A stretch of 64,000 bases of DNA, taken from contig NZ_JARUND010000002.1 of the NCBI RefSeq assembly GCF_036898825.1, forward strand, positions 4,216,001-4,280,000, given 5' to 3'. The stretch is from Streptomyces sp. B21-083 (GTDB taxonomy: Bacteria; Actinomycetota; Actinomycetes; Streptomycetales; Streptomycetaceae). A program made the position numbers and the translations under genes. The notes beneath the pieces were generated by a model that searched no databases, had not been told where the DNA came from, and saw nothing but the letters and a program-made list of their open reading frames with translations. Positions 1-8,544 of the stretch are shown piece by piece; position 1 is the stretch's first letter, and each line of letters begins with the position of its first letter.

Positions 1-636
1 GTGTGCCGTGACTTCGCGCTGCTGTACTGCTCGTTGCTGCGGCACAGCGGTGTCCCCGCCCGGGTGCGGTGCGGGTTCGCCGACTACTTCGAGACGGACG
101 GCTTCCACTACGACCACGTCGTCACCGAGTACTGGGACGCCACGCGCGGCTGGCTCCTCGCCGACGCGCAGCTCACCGATCCCGAGGTCACCGCCGCCTG
201 GCACGTCGACTTCGACCCGATGGACGTACCGCGTGACCGTTTCCAGGTCGCGGGCCGGGCCTGGCGGGACATCCGGGCCGGTGCCGCCGACCCCTCGACC
301 TACGGGCTCCACCCCCCGGAGGAGGGGCCGTTGCACGGCGAGTTCTTCGTGGCCGGCAACGTACGGCTCGACCTCGCCGCGCTCAACAAGGTGGAGACCC
401 TGCTGTGGGACATCTGGGGGACGGAGGCCGGGGAGGACGGCCGGTCCATGACCGACCCCCTCCGCGAGCTGTACGACCGGGTGTCACTGGTCGTCGCCCC
501 CGACTCTCCCGGTGACATCTCCTTCGAGGCCGTCCGGCGGACCTTCGCCGAGGAGGACGGGGTGCGGACGCCGGAGACGGTGTTGCAGCTGTCCGAGTTC
601 AACCCGCCGCGTCACGTCACCCTCCGCCCCTTCTGA
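1..636 (+). CDS. Transglutaminase-like domain protein, 5' end cut by the window
   Basis: The reading frame is open from the first base, so the true start lies upstream. The visible 211 residues carry a transglutaminase-like core: a Cys at residue 2 within CRDFA, the expected catalytic nucleophile position at the head of a helix; His39 in the DHVVTEYWD stretch, followed by the usual aromatic-rich strand; and an Asp in WLLADAQ that would complete the Cys-His-Asp triad. Such bacterial proteins act as proteases or amidases, or are of unknown function; true protein crosslinking is rarely shown. The gene converges on the PucR gene with only three bases between stops. Family assignment is fairly secure; substrate is unknown. 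Confidence 0.7.
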   Translation: MCRDFALLYCSLLRHSGVPARVRCGFADYFETDGFHYDHVVTEYWDATRGWLLADAQLTDPEVTAAWHVDFDPMDVPRDRFQVAGRAWRDIRAGAADPSTYGLHPPEEGPLHGEFFVAGNVRLDLAALNKVETLLWDIWGTEAGEDGRSMTDPLRELYDRVSLVVAPDSPGDISFEAVRRTFAEEDGVRTPETVLQLSEFNPPRHVTLRPF

Positions 637-639
637 CGC

Positions 640-1974
640 CTACGCGACCGTCCGCAGGGCCGCCATTCCCACCCTCGCGCCCGCCGTCCCCCGGACCACC
701 CGCCACGCGCAGGCCGCCATCAGCAGCTCGCCCAGCAGGTCCGGGTCGTCGATCTCCAGGCCCAGGAGGGATTCGATGCGTTCCAGGCGCTGGTAGAGGG
801 ACTGGCGGCCGATGTGCAGGAGGCTCGCTGTGCGCGTGGGTGAGCAGCCGTTGCGCAGATGGACCTCCAGGGTGCGGACCAGGTCGCTGGGGTGGGCCGC
901 CTCCCACGCCAGGAGGGGGCTCAGTGCGTGCTGGACCAGACGGGTCAGGCGGTCGTGGTTGGCGTCGACGCCGCCTCGGGTCAGTTCCCGTTCGAGGGCG
1001 AGGGCCCTGGAGGACGTCACCAGGGGGCCCTGCGGGGCGTTCGGCTCCGGTGGCGGCACTGTCAGCGCCAGTTCCAGGGTCGTACGGGCCGCGCGCAGCG
1101 TCTCGCTCCAGCGCAGCCAGCCGCTGCCGACGTCGACGGCGTGACCCACGGCGACGGTGACGCCGGGGGCGGTCGCGGTGAGGCCCGGGGCGGCTGCCGT
1201 GCGAAAGGCGTCCTGCACCGCCCGTACCGGGTCGCGTAGCGGCTTCGCCCCGGGCCCCGGCAGGACCGCGACCAGGGAGAGTACGTCCCCCGGGAAGGCG
1301 GCCCGCAGTACCGCCCCGCCGAGGGTGCGCGCCGCCCGGTCCACCGCGCCGACGTCACGCGTGCCGTGCACGGAGACGCCGATCAGCCGGGCGCCGGGGC
1401 CGGGGTGGAAGCCGGCGAGGGCGGCGCGGGCCTCGACCTCGGGCTGGTTGAGGGCCTGGCCGTCGGCGAGGTCGGCGAGCAGGGCGGCGGTGTGGTCGTC
1501 GCCCCAGGGGCGGACCACCGTACGGCCGGACAGGCTCCGGGCGACGATCGCGCGGTTGGCGGCCTCCGTGATGCGTACGAAGGGGACGACCCGGCGCAGG
1601 GCGAGCAGGGGCAGGCCCAGACGGCGGGCCTCGTCCGTCACCTCGGGCGGCATCGCGGGGAGCGAGCGGCCGATCTCCACGGCCAGGCCGGCCGCGCCCC
1701 GGGCGGTCAGTTCGCGGACGTACCGGCGCCGTACCTCCTCGTCCGCGTCGACGAGACCGAAGCCGTTGGTCAGCAGCAGCTCGCCGCCGTCGAGGAAGTT
1801 GGCGCCCTCGTAGACCTCGCTGGTGGGGGTCCCCCCGCTTCGAGCGAAGTCGAGAAGAAGGGGGAGGACCCAGCGCACCGGACGGTCCAACGCGGCCTCG
1901 CCGGTGAGCAGTTCGGGCTCGGCGGCGCGGACCGGGTCGAGGGCCATGAGTTCACGGAGGGTGAGTGCGGACAC
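640..1974 (-). CDS. PucR family transcriptional regulator
   Basis: A 444-residue regulator. The N-terminal half opens with LTLRELMALDP and contains the PucR-type sensor domain; the C-terminal about 60 residues form the HTH_30 type helix-turn-helix, recognisable around LLHIGRQSLYQRLERIESLLGL. I chose the GTG at 1974 because GGGAGG stands just upstream; a longer in-frame start at 2076 would run into the divergent gene. PucR proteins commonly control purine or amino-acid degradation genes. It is divergent, over about 100 bp, from a deaminase-dioxygenase pair, which is its most likely target. The inducer cannot be read from the sequence. Confidence 0.85.
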   Translation of the reverse strand: MSALTLRELMALDPVRAAEPELLTGEAALDRPVRWVLPLLLDFARSGGTPTSEVYEGANFLDGGELLLTNGFGLVDADEEVRRRYVRELTARGAAGLAVEIGRSLPAMPPEVTDEARRLGLPLLALRRVVPFVRITEAANRAIVARSLSGRTVVRPWGDDHTAALLADLADGQALNQPEVEARAALAGFHPGPGARLIGVSVHGTRDVGAVDRAARTLGGAVLRAAFPGDVLSLVAVLPGPGAKPLRDPVRAVQDAFRTAAAPGLTATAPGVTVAVGHAVDVGSGWLRWSETLRAARTTLELALTVPPPEPNAPQGPLVTSSRALALERELTRGGVDANHDRLTRLVQHALSPLLAWEAAHPSDLVRTLEVHLRNGCSPTRTASLLHIGRQSLYQRLERIESLLGLEIDDPDLLGELLMAACAWRVVRGTAGARVGMAALRTVA

Positions 1975-2074
1975 GGGTGCCTCCCAGGGCGCTGACACTT
2001 CGTCCTGCTGCGGGATGCCCGGAGAGTACTTTCCGCACGTTGCCCCGGTGTTTCCGTCGAAGGAGAGTGAACCC

Positions 2075-2560
2075 ATGGATCAGGGAGACCAGCTGGATCA
2101 GGCGCGGACACAGACACTGGCACAGGCACGCTCGTGGCTCGCCGTCGCCGTCGAGGAAGCCCGCGCCGGGCTCGCCGAGGGCGGTATCCCGATCGGCGCC
2201 GCCCTCTACGGGGCCGACGGCACGCTGCTCGGGCGTGGGCACAACCGGCGCGTCCAGGACGGCGACCCCTCGGCACACGGCGAGACGGCCGCGTTCCGGA
2301 ATGCGGGACGGCAGCGCTCGTACCGTGGGACGACCATGGTCACCACGCTCTCGCCGTGCTGGTACTGCTCCGGTCTGGTGCGGCAGTTCGGTATCTCCCG
2401 GGTGATCGTGGGAGAGGCCGTCACCTTTCACGGCGGCCACGACTGGCTCGCCGAGCACGGCGTCGAGATCGTGCTGCTCGACGATCCCGAGTGCGTCGGC
2501 CTGATGCGCGACTTCATCAACAACAATCCCGCACTGTGGAATGAGGACATCGGTGAGTAG
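2075..2560 (+). CDS. Cytosine-deaminase-like nucleoside deaminase (yeast Fcy1 type)
   Basis: A 161-residue zinc-dependent deaminase. The metal and catalytic residues are visible: His68 and Glu70 in the HGE motif, and Cys95/Cys98 in SPCWYC. Length, the GGIPIGAALY and GRGHNRR segments and the C-terminal ending WNEDIGE resemble, from memory, yeast cytosine deaminase more than E. coli CodA or a tRNA adenosine deaminase. The expected reaction is cytosine to uracil plus ammonia in the cytosol, but related bacterial enzymes accept other bases such as guanine or creatinine-like rings. AAGGAGAG precedes the ATG. The stop overlaps the start of the dioxygenase gene, so the two are translationally coupled. 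Confidence 0.8.
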   Translation: MDQGDQLDQARTQTLAQARSWLAVAVEEARAGLAEGGIPIGAALYGADGTLLGRGHNRRVQDGDPSAHGETAAFRNAGRQRSYRGTTMVTTLSPCWYCSGLVRQFGISRVIVGEAVTFHGGHDWLAEHGVEIVLLDDPECVGLMRDFINNNPALWNEDIGE

Positions 2561-3563
2561 CTCCACGTCGGCCAGTAGCCCCACACCGGCACAGACCCCC
2601 GCCGCCCCCCGTATCCCGACCGTCGATCTGCGGCCCTGGCTGGCCGGTGACGCGGCGGTACGCGAGGAGATCGCCCGTACCGTCGACGAGGCCCTCCAGA
2701 CCGCCGGATTCCTGCTGGTCACCGGGCACGGCGTCGACCCCGCCCTGCGCGCCGGCATCCGGGAGGCGGCCCGCGCCTTCTTCGCGCTGCCCGCCGAGGT
2801 GAAGAAGCGGTACGCGGCGAAGGTCGGCGGGCGGGGGTGGCTGGGTCCCGGCGCCGAGGCCAACGGATACTCGGAGGGTACGGAGACTCCGCCGGACCTC
2901 AAGGAGTCGCTGACCTTCGCGACCGACGAGCCGTTCGACGACCCGGCCGTCGACGCCGAGTGGTACGCGCCCAACGTCTGGCCCGCCGAGGCGCCCGAGC
3001 TGAGGAGGCTGTGCGAGGAGTATCTGCGGCGGATGGGCGAGCTGGAGAAGGAGCTGCTCACCCTCCTCGGGTCCGCTCTCGGGCTCGAACCCGACTTCTT
3101 CTCCCGGCACATGGACCATCCGACGTACGGCTTCAACATCAACTGGTATCCGGGGGTCGAGGTCGTCGGCGAGCCGGAGCCCGGGCAGTTCCGGATCGGG
3201 CCGCACACCGACTTCGGGACCGTCACCATCCTCGACCGGCAGGCCGGGAAGGGCGGGCTGCAGGTCTACACGGACGAGGGCGGCTGGGAGGACGCGCCCT
3301 TCGACCCCGAGGCGTTCACCATCAACATCGGTGACCTGATGGCCCGTTGGACCGGCGACCGCTGGCGCTCGGGCCGGCACCGGGTGCTGCCGCCGCCGGC
3401 CGACTCACCCGCCGAGGAGCTGATGTCCCTCGTCTACTTCGGCGAGTGCACCCCGGGCACGATCATCGAGTCGGTACCCGCGCCGGTGGGACGGGTCGCG
3501 TACGAGGTTTTCGACTCGCACGTCTATCTGCGGGGCCAGCTGGACTCGATCACGGTCGACTGA
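2553..3563 (+). CDS. Isopenicillin N synthase-like Fe(II) dioxygenase
   Basis: A 336-residue non-heme iron oxygenase of the 2OG-Fe(II)/IPNS superfamily. The N-terminal DIOX_N domain spans roughly residues 20-140 and the jelly-roll core roughly 190-320. The facial triad is visible as His218 and Asp220 (PHTDFG) and His276 (GRHRV). I prefer the GTG at 2553, with GAGGA a few bases upstream, over the ATG at 2541; it overlaps the deaminase stop by eight bases. Coupling to a cytosine-deaminase-like enzyme and a PucR regulator suggests oxidation of a base or a base-derived compound, but the family is also used in secondary metabolism and the substrate is unproven. Confidence 0.8.
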   Translation: MSSSTSASSPTPAQTPAAPRIPTVDLRPWLAGDAAVREEIARTVDEALQTAGFLLVTGHGVDPALRAGIREAARAFFALPAEVKKRYAAKVGGRGWLGPGAEANGYSEGTETPPDLKESLTFATDEPFDDPAVDAEWYAPNVWPAEAPELRRLCEEYLRRMGELEKELLTLLGSALGLEPDFFSRHMDHPTYGFNINWYPGVEVVGEPEPGQFRIGPHTDFGTVTILDRQAGKGGLQVYTDEGGWEDAPFDPEAFTINIGDLMARWTGDRWRSGRHRVLPPPADSPAEELMSLVYFGECTPGTIIESVPAPVGRVAYEVFDSHVYLRGQLDSITVD

Positions 3564-3603
3564 GTCGCCCAGGAAGACGCACAGGGAAGGCGTCCAAAGG
3601 TGA

Positions 3604-3658
3604 GCATCGGACCGATAATTTCGTAACACAACGGACATGCACCGATCTGGTCCGATGC
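3604..3658. promoter_or_regulatory. Inverted repeat upstream of the ATPase gene
   Basis: The ten bases at 3604-3613 (GCATCGGACC) recur inverted at 3649-3658 (GGTCCGATGC), 35 bp apart, with a further ACCGAT inside. It lies in the 171-bp gap before the ATPase gene, upstream of a TACACT that could be a -10 element. It may be an operator or a terminator-like structure for the preceding gene; there is no T-tract. Confidence 0.4.
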
Positions 3659-3734
3659 AACTCCCTCTTCTTACACTGGCGTTGCGGTACTGCACAGCAC
3701 ACTGGACGCGGTAGGCCCTAGGGGGAGGGATGCG

Positions 3735-5849
3735 GTGCTCAGACGGCTGCACGGACGCGGGGCGCTCTTCGACACCGAACCGCCGGGGCTCGCGCCCCGG
3801 CTCGTCGGGCTGAGACCGCACCATCACATCGCCGCTCCCCTGGAGCATCCACACGAACCGCCTTTCGTGGTGCTCACCGCCGGGCGCGGACTCGGCAAGA
3901 GCGCGGTCCTCGGCGAACTGCGCGCCGCCTACCAGGGGCACACCCCGGTCGCGCTGATCGACTGCGAGGACCCGCAGTTCACCCGGTCGCCCGAGCGGCC
4001 CGCGCAGGCGTGGTCACCGCTCACGCAGGCGCTCCTCGTCATCGCCGAACAGCTCGCCGAACCGGTCACCGGCGCCCGGCGGCTCGCCTTCCCACGGCTG
4101 ATGTCGGGCCTGATCGCGGTGGCCGCCGGCGGCTGGGGCGACGCCGACCGCGAGCGCATCCGCTGGGAGGTCCAGCGGATACTGCTGCTCAACGAGAGCG
4201 GCTCGTGGTTCACCGGGTTCGCCGCGCGCTGGGCGGGCCGGGTCGTCTCGAAGGCGGTCGCGGCGGCCATCAGTGACGACCCGCTGGTCTCGGCGGTCAT
4301 CGAAGCCACTCTGGAGGCGATGACGGAACGTTCCGCGAGCACCCGGCAGCGCAGGGCGTCCACCTGGTACCGCGCGTATCCGAACGCCGGTGACCGTGCC
4401 GAACTCGGACTCCGCCTGCTCTCCGACCACTTCAGGGCCGGCGGCACCTCGCGCGAGCACGCCGAGCGCTATCTCGTACGGGCCCTGCTCGCCGACCTCA
4501 CCGACGCCTACGCCGGGGTGCGGGCCCATCTGCAGCGCCTGGGCCGCCCGCTCGTCCTGGTCGACAACGCGCAGGGCGCACCGGGGCGTGAACTCGTCGA
4601 GCAGGTACTGCGCGACCGCGCGGAGGGCGTCATCGACCAGGTCGCGTTCATCGCCGCCCTGCGCGGCAGCGGCCGGTCCGCGCTGCGCAACGCGGTACGC
4701 CGGGACCTGCGCGAGACCGGTCAGCGCACCCGCTGGACACCGGGCGACACGGTGTCCTCCCGGGCCCTGCTGGTGTCGCTGCCGCCGCTGACCTCCGACG
4801 ACACACTGCACATCGTCGACGCGGTCTGTACGGGCACAGCGGTCCCCGTGCCCGCCGAACTCCCGCCCGCCACCCACCGGTTGACCTGCGGCAACCCGCT
4901 CGGCATCGCCCTGCTCGCCGAGTCGGCCCGGCAGAACCTGCCCCGACTGCCGCCCACCGCCCCCTTCGGCGCCCTGCTCACCGCCGAACTCGTCCTGCAC
5001 GAGGACCGCGAGGGCCGTCCCGCCTACCGCGAACTCCTCGACCGGCTCGTCCCCGCCGACCGGATCGACGAACTGACCGTGCTGGCCGCCGCCCACGACC
5101 ACGACTCCGCCTGCGCGCTCGCCGCAGCCCAACTCCCCGACGACTTCGGCCCGTCGAGCGTCCGCGCGCTGGAGACCCGGCTCGTGACGGAGGGACTGCC
5201 CGTCGTCCCCGGTCAGTTCGTCGGCGACGCCTTCGTCCGCACCCTGCTCCTGCTGCGCCTGCACCACCGGCACGCCGACCACGGCAAGTGGCGGGACGTC
5301 CACGAGACCCTCATCCAGCACTACGAGGGACCCGAACCGTCGAAGGCCCGTTACCGCCTCCACCACGAACTCGCCCTCGGCGACACCGGACCGGCGGTCG
5401 CGTATCTGCGCGACACCTTCCACACCCTCGACACCGGCACCTGGCTCGAAACGCTGCTGTTCGTCGCGTCCGCGCCCTACTTCCACGCCCATGACGCCGA
5501 GGGCCACGACTTCGTCGGCGGCGACCACCAGCGCGCCCGCATCGCCTTCGGCCACACCGACGCCGAGCAACGGCCGCCGGACGACGTGGACGCCGTACTG
5601 CATCTGCGGGTACGCCGACTCCTGCACGCCGTCTGGCAGTTGACCGACCCGCTGGTGCTGCCCGAGCGAAAGCTGTGCGACCGGCTGCGCTACGAGCTGG
5701 AGCAGCTGTCCAACGACCCGCGCGCGAGCAACGCGCTGCTGTGGCAGGCCTCGCAGGAGTGGCCCGAGGCGGCGCTGGCCGGCCGGCCGCTGCGCACCCC
5801 GGGCGACGAGGACGCCGACGACCGGAACAGGAACGACGGAGGCGTGTGA
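3735..5849 (+). CDS. P-loop ATPase of unknown function
   Basis: A 704-residue cytoplasmic protein with a P-loop near the N-terminus, AGRGLGKS at about residues 49-56, and a Walker B-like LVLVDNA at about 273-279. The remainder is helical, rich in Arg and Leu, and without recognised domains; the layout recalls STAND or AAA-like signalling ATPases, but no effector or repeat domain is clear. The GTG at 3735 follows GGGGGAGG; an out-of-frame ATG sits five bases earlier. The stop overlaps the ATG of the next gene by one base (TGATG), so the two products are made together and probably work together. I do not recognise a characterised homolog and leave the function open. Confidence 0.7.
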   Translation: MLRRLHGRGALFDTEPPGLAPRLVGLRPHHHIAAPLEHPHEPPFVVLTAGRGLGKSAVLGELRAAYQGHTPVALIDCEDPQFTRSPERPAQAWSPLTQALLVIAEQLAEPVTGARRLAFPRLMSGLIAVAAGGWGDADRERIRWEVQRILLLNESGSWFTGFAARWAGRVVSKAVAAAISDDPLVSAVIEATLEAMTERSASTRQRRASTWYRAYPNAGDRAELGLRLLSDHFRAGGTSREHAERYLVRALLADLTDAYAGVRAHLQRLGRPLVLVDNAQGAPGRELVEQVLRDRAEGVIDQVAFIAALRGSGRSALRNAVRRDLRETGQRTRWTPGDTVSSRALLVSLPPLTSDDTLHIVDAVCTGTAVPVPAELPPATHRLTCGNPLGIALLAESARQNLPRLPPTAPFGALLTAELVLHEDREGRPAYRELLDRLVPADRIDELTVLAAAHDHDSACALAAAQLPDDFGPSSVRALETRLVTEGLPVVPGQFVGDAFVRTLLLLRLHHRHADHGKWRDVHETLIQHYEGPEPSKARYRLHHELALGDTGPAVAYLRDTFHTLDTGTWLETLLFVASAPYFHAHDAEGHDFVGGDHQRARIAFGHTDAEQRPPDDVDAVLHLRVRRLLHAVWQLTDPLVLPERKLCDRLRYELEQLSNDPRASNALLWQASQEWPEAALAGRPLRTPGDEDADDRNRNDGGV

Positions 5850-7444
5850 TGGCTCGCTCGGGGTTCAGGGGTGTCGGGGCGTGGCTGCGTGAGGGGGTCT
5901 GGGCGATCCCGCTGCGCCGCTATCTGGCCCTGCTGGTCACGGTGGCGCTGGTGGCCGGGATCGGGTTCGCGGTCAGGTCGCTCACGCACGACGACCGTGC
6001 CTGCGCGCCCGGGGTCGTGCGTCCGGCGGACAGTGACGAGTGCGTGGGCGTCTCGACGACCGACTACGCCTTCGGACGCGAGCAACTCGCCGACACCATC
6101 AGGGCGATCGACCGCGAGAACGACTCGCTCGTGCAGGGCAAGGTCGGTTACGTCACCGTCGCCCTGTTCGAGCCGTTCACCGCGAACGACGCGGACATCC
6201 TCGGGGATGTGCTGCACGAGCTGCAGGGCGCGTATCTCGCCCAGTGGAAGGTGAACCACGACGCGAACGGCGAGGGTCCGCCGATCCGGCTGGTGCTGGC
6301 CAACCCGGGCCGTACGGGCGCCTATTGGGGGCACACGGTCGACCAGCTGGAGCGGATGACGACGGCCTCGGACCGGTTGCGCGCGGTCACCGGCATAGGG
6401 CTGAGCACGGCGGAGAACACAGAGGCCGTCAGGGAGCTGACGAAGCGCGGTATCCCCGTCGTCGGCACGTCCATCACCGCCGACAGCCTCGCCAACGGCC
6501 AGCAGGGCAGCCCGCAGGGCCCGAAGCCCTTCCCGGGGCTGGCCCGCACCGCCCCCACCAACACCGACGAGGCCCGTGCGCTCGCCTCATTCGCCAAGGT
6601 GGCGGCCGACAGCGCGGTACTGGTGTACGACGATCCGGGCGACCCGTACACGCTCACGCTGCAGGCGTCGTTCGAGAAGCTGCTGACCAAATCCCGCTAC
6701 CAGCCGTGGCCCTTCACCCCGCCCACCGACCGCACCAAGGAGGGGACCACCGCCAACGACTTCCGGCAGATCAGGGAGCTGGTGTGCGACACCGCGCTCG
6801 GCGTGAACACCATCCTGTTCGCCGGACGCCACACCCAGCTGCGCCAGTTCATCAACGCGCTCGGCAAACGCGGCTGCATGCAACGGGAGTTCACCATCCT
6901 CACCGGGGACGACGCCTCGTACCTCACCGGCGACAAGAAGCTGGACCCCGAAGCCCTCAAGCACGGCGTCTCGGTGCGTTACAGCGCGCTCGCCCACCCG
7001 GACGCCTGGCTCAGGAACCCCCCGAAGACCGGGGGTTCTGCGGCGGACGCCCGGGAGCTGAACGAGCTGCTGACCGCCGCCCAGGGCAACAGGACCGGCA
7101 AGAGCGACAGGCCCTCACCGATCGGCGCCGTCGACCTGGAGGACGGTCAGCTCATCGTGGCGTACGACGCGATGCGGCTCACCGTCGAGGGCATCCGCGA
7201 GGCCACCCCGCGAGGCCGGACGGCGCCCACCCTCGCCGACGTGGGCGACGAGTGGACGCTCATCAAGGGCTCGTCGGGCCGGGTGAACGGCGCGAGCGGC
7301 TGGATCTGCCTGGACAACTACGGCAACCCGTACGACAAGGCGGTGCCGATCGTGGAGCTGACCCCCGACCGGCACGCCCGCTTCGTCGAGATCGCCTGGC
7401 CGACGGGCAGGTCCCCGGAGAAGGACTGCCTGCCGCCGTCGTAG
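5849..7444 (+). CDS. Membrane-anchored periplasmic-binding-fold protein
   Basis: A 531-residue protein with a short basic N-terminus, one membrane segment at about residues 24-44 (YLALLVTVALVAGIGFAV) and a large outside domain. The outer part reads like a type I periplasmic binding (LivK/receptor-like) fold: repeated beta-alpha units such as VGYVTVALFEPF, IRLVLANPG, GIPVVGTS, AVLVYDD and TILFAGRH. There is no lipobox, so it stays tethered by its helix. No permease genes are nearby; instead it is coupled to the cytoplasmic ATPase, suggesting sensing rather than transport. Cysteines near residues 51 and 60 and in the C-terminal region may form disulfides. The ligand is unknown. Confidence 0.65.
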   Translation: MARSGFRGVGAWLREGVWAIPLRRYLALLVTVALVAGIGFAVRSLTHDDRACAPGVVRPADSDECVGVSTTDYAFGREQLADTIRAIDRENDSLVQGKVGYVTVALFEPFTANDADILGDVLHELQGAYLAQWKVNHDANGEGPPIRLVLANPGRTGAYWGHTVDQLERMTTASDRLRAVTGIGLSTAENTEAVRELTKRGIPVVGTSITADSLANGQQGSPQGPKPFPGLARTAPTNTDEARALASFAKVAADSAVLVYDDPGDPYTLTLQASFEKLLTKSRYQPWPFTPPTDRTKEGTTANDFRQIRELVCDTALGVNTILFAGRHTQLRQFINALGKRGCMQREFTILTGDDASYLTGDKKLDPEALKHGVSVRYSALAHPDAWLRNPPKTGGSAADARELNELLTAAQGNRTGKSDRPSPIGAVDLEDGQLIVAYDAMRLTVEGIREATPRGRTAPTLADVGDEWTLIKGSSGRVNGASGWICLDNYGNPYDKAVPIVELTPDRHARFVEIAWPTGRSPEKDCLPPS

Positions 7445-7452
7445 CCGGCGAG

Positions 7453-8544
7453 TCACACGCCCGCGTAGGAGTGCTTGCCCGTGACGAAGATGTTGACGCC
7501 GTAGTAGTTGAAGAGGAAGCACGCGAACGCGATCAGGGCGATGTACGCGGCCTTGCGGCCCTTCCAGCCGGCCGTGGCGCGGGCGTGCAGGTAGGTGGCG
7601 TAGGCGACCCAGGTGATGAACGCCCAGGTCTCCTTGGGGTCCCAGCCCCAGTAGCGGCCCCACGCGTCGCCCGCCCAGATCGCGCCCGCGATGATCGTGA
7701 ACGTCCACAGGGGGAAGACGGCGGCGTTGACGCGGTACGAGAACTTGTCGAGGGACGCCGACGCGGGCAGCCGCTCCATGACGGAGGTCGCGAAGGTGCC
7801 GGGCTTGCCGCCGGACGCGAGCTTGTTCTCGTAGGAGTCCTTGAAGAGGTACAGGATCGTGGCGACCGCGCCCACGTAGAAGACGGCGCCGCAGAGGATC
7901 GCCGTGGAGACGTGGATGTACAGCCAGTACGAGTGGAGCGCGGGCACGAGCTGGTCGCTGGCCGTGTAGAGCACGGTGACGGCGAGACCGAGGTCGAGGA
8001 GGACGGTCGTGACCAGGGGGAGGCCGAGCCAGCGGATGTCCTTCTTCAGCGCGAGGAAGACGAGGTAGACGGCCACGGCTGTGGTCGAGAAGGTGAGGTT
8101 GAACTCGTACATGTTGCCCCACGGCGCCCGCTGCACGGACAGCGCGCGGGCCAGCACCCCGGCGAACTCGACCAGGAACGCGACCACGGTGAGCGACACG
8201 GCGATACGCCCGTACAGGTCGCCCTGCTCGTCGCCGCCGTGGGCGCCGGGCCCGTCCGGCACGTCCCGGGCGCCGGCGGCGGCCCGCACGACGACCTTCG
8301 GCCGCTCCATCACGGCGGTCCCGCCGGCGTTCTTGACGGTCACCTCGGGCGCCTTCGCCCCGGCCGCCCCGGCCGGCTTCGCGGTGAGCGCGGCGGCCGT
8401 CCGGCTGACCTTGCTGCGGCTGCCGAAGATCCACTCGGCGATGTAGGTGAAGAAGGCCAGGGTGTAGACGGCCATCGACGAGTAGATCAGCGTGTTGCTG
8501 ATGTTCGCGAGGTGCTCGTTGGTGGCGGTGGCGAGAGTCATCAT
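7453..8544 (-). CDS. ccsB: System II cytochrome c biogenesis protein CcsB/ResC
   Basis: A 363-residue integral membrane protein with the tryptophan-rich heme-handling motif WGWDPKETWAFITW and several hydrophobic helices. The CcsB (ResC) protein pairs with ResB to carry heme across the membrane and attach it to CXXCH motifs of apocytochrome c outside the cell. The charged stretch at about residues 45-95 between the first and second helices is typical of actinobacterial versions. It starts directly after the ResB stop, at tandem ATG codons (8544 or 8541), and ends the operon. It converges on the binding-fold gene with eight bases between stops. Confidence 0.93.
   Translation of the reverse strand: MMTLATATNEHLANISNTLIYSSMAVYTLAFFTYIAEWIFGSRSKVSRTAAALTAKPAGAAGAKAPEVTVKNAGGTAVMERPKVVVRAAAGARDVPDGPGAHGGDEQGDLYGRIAVSLTVVAFLVEFAGVLARALSVQRAPWGNMYEFNLTFSTTAVAVYLVFLALKKDIRWLGLPLVTTVLLDLGLAVTVLYTASDQLVPALHSYWLYIHVSTAILCGAVFYVGAVATILYLFKDSYENKLASGGKPGTFATSVMERLPASASLDKFSYRVNAAVFPLWTFTIIAGAIWAGDAWGRYWGWDPKETWAFITWVAYATYLHARATAGWKGRKAAYIALIAFACFLFNYYGVNIFVTGKHSYAGV

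Noticed and set aside
2541..2553. ATG at 2541 as dioxygenase start
   Set aside because: The GTG at 2553 has GAGGA at proper distance, whereas the ATG has no ribosome-binding site; four residues differ only.
1952..3229. Minus-strand frame across the deaminase and dioxygenase genes
   Set aside because: Antisense to two genes with intact metal-binding motifs and ribosome-binding sites.
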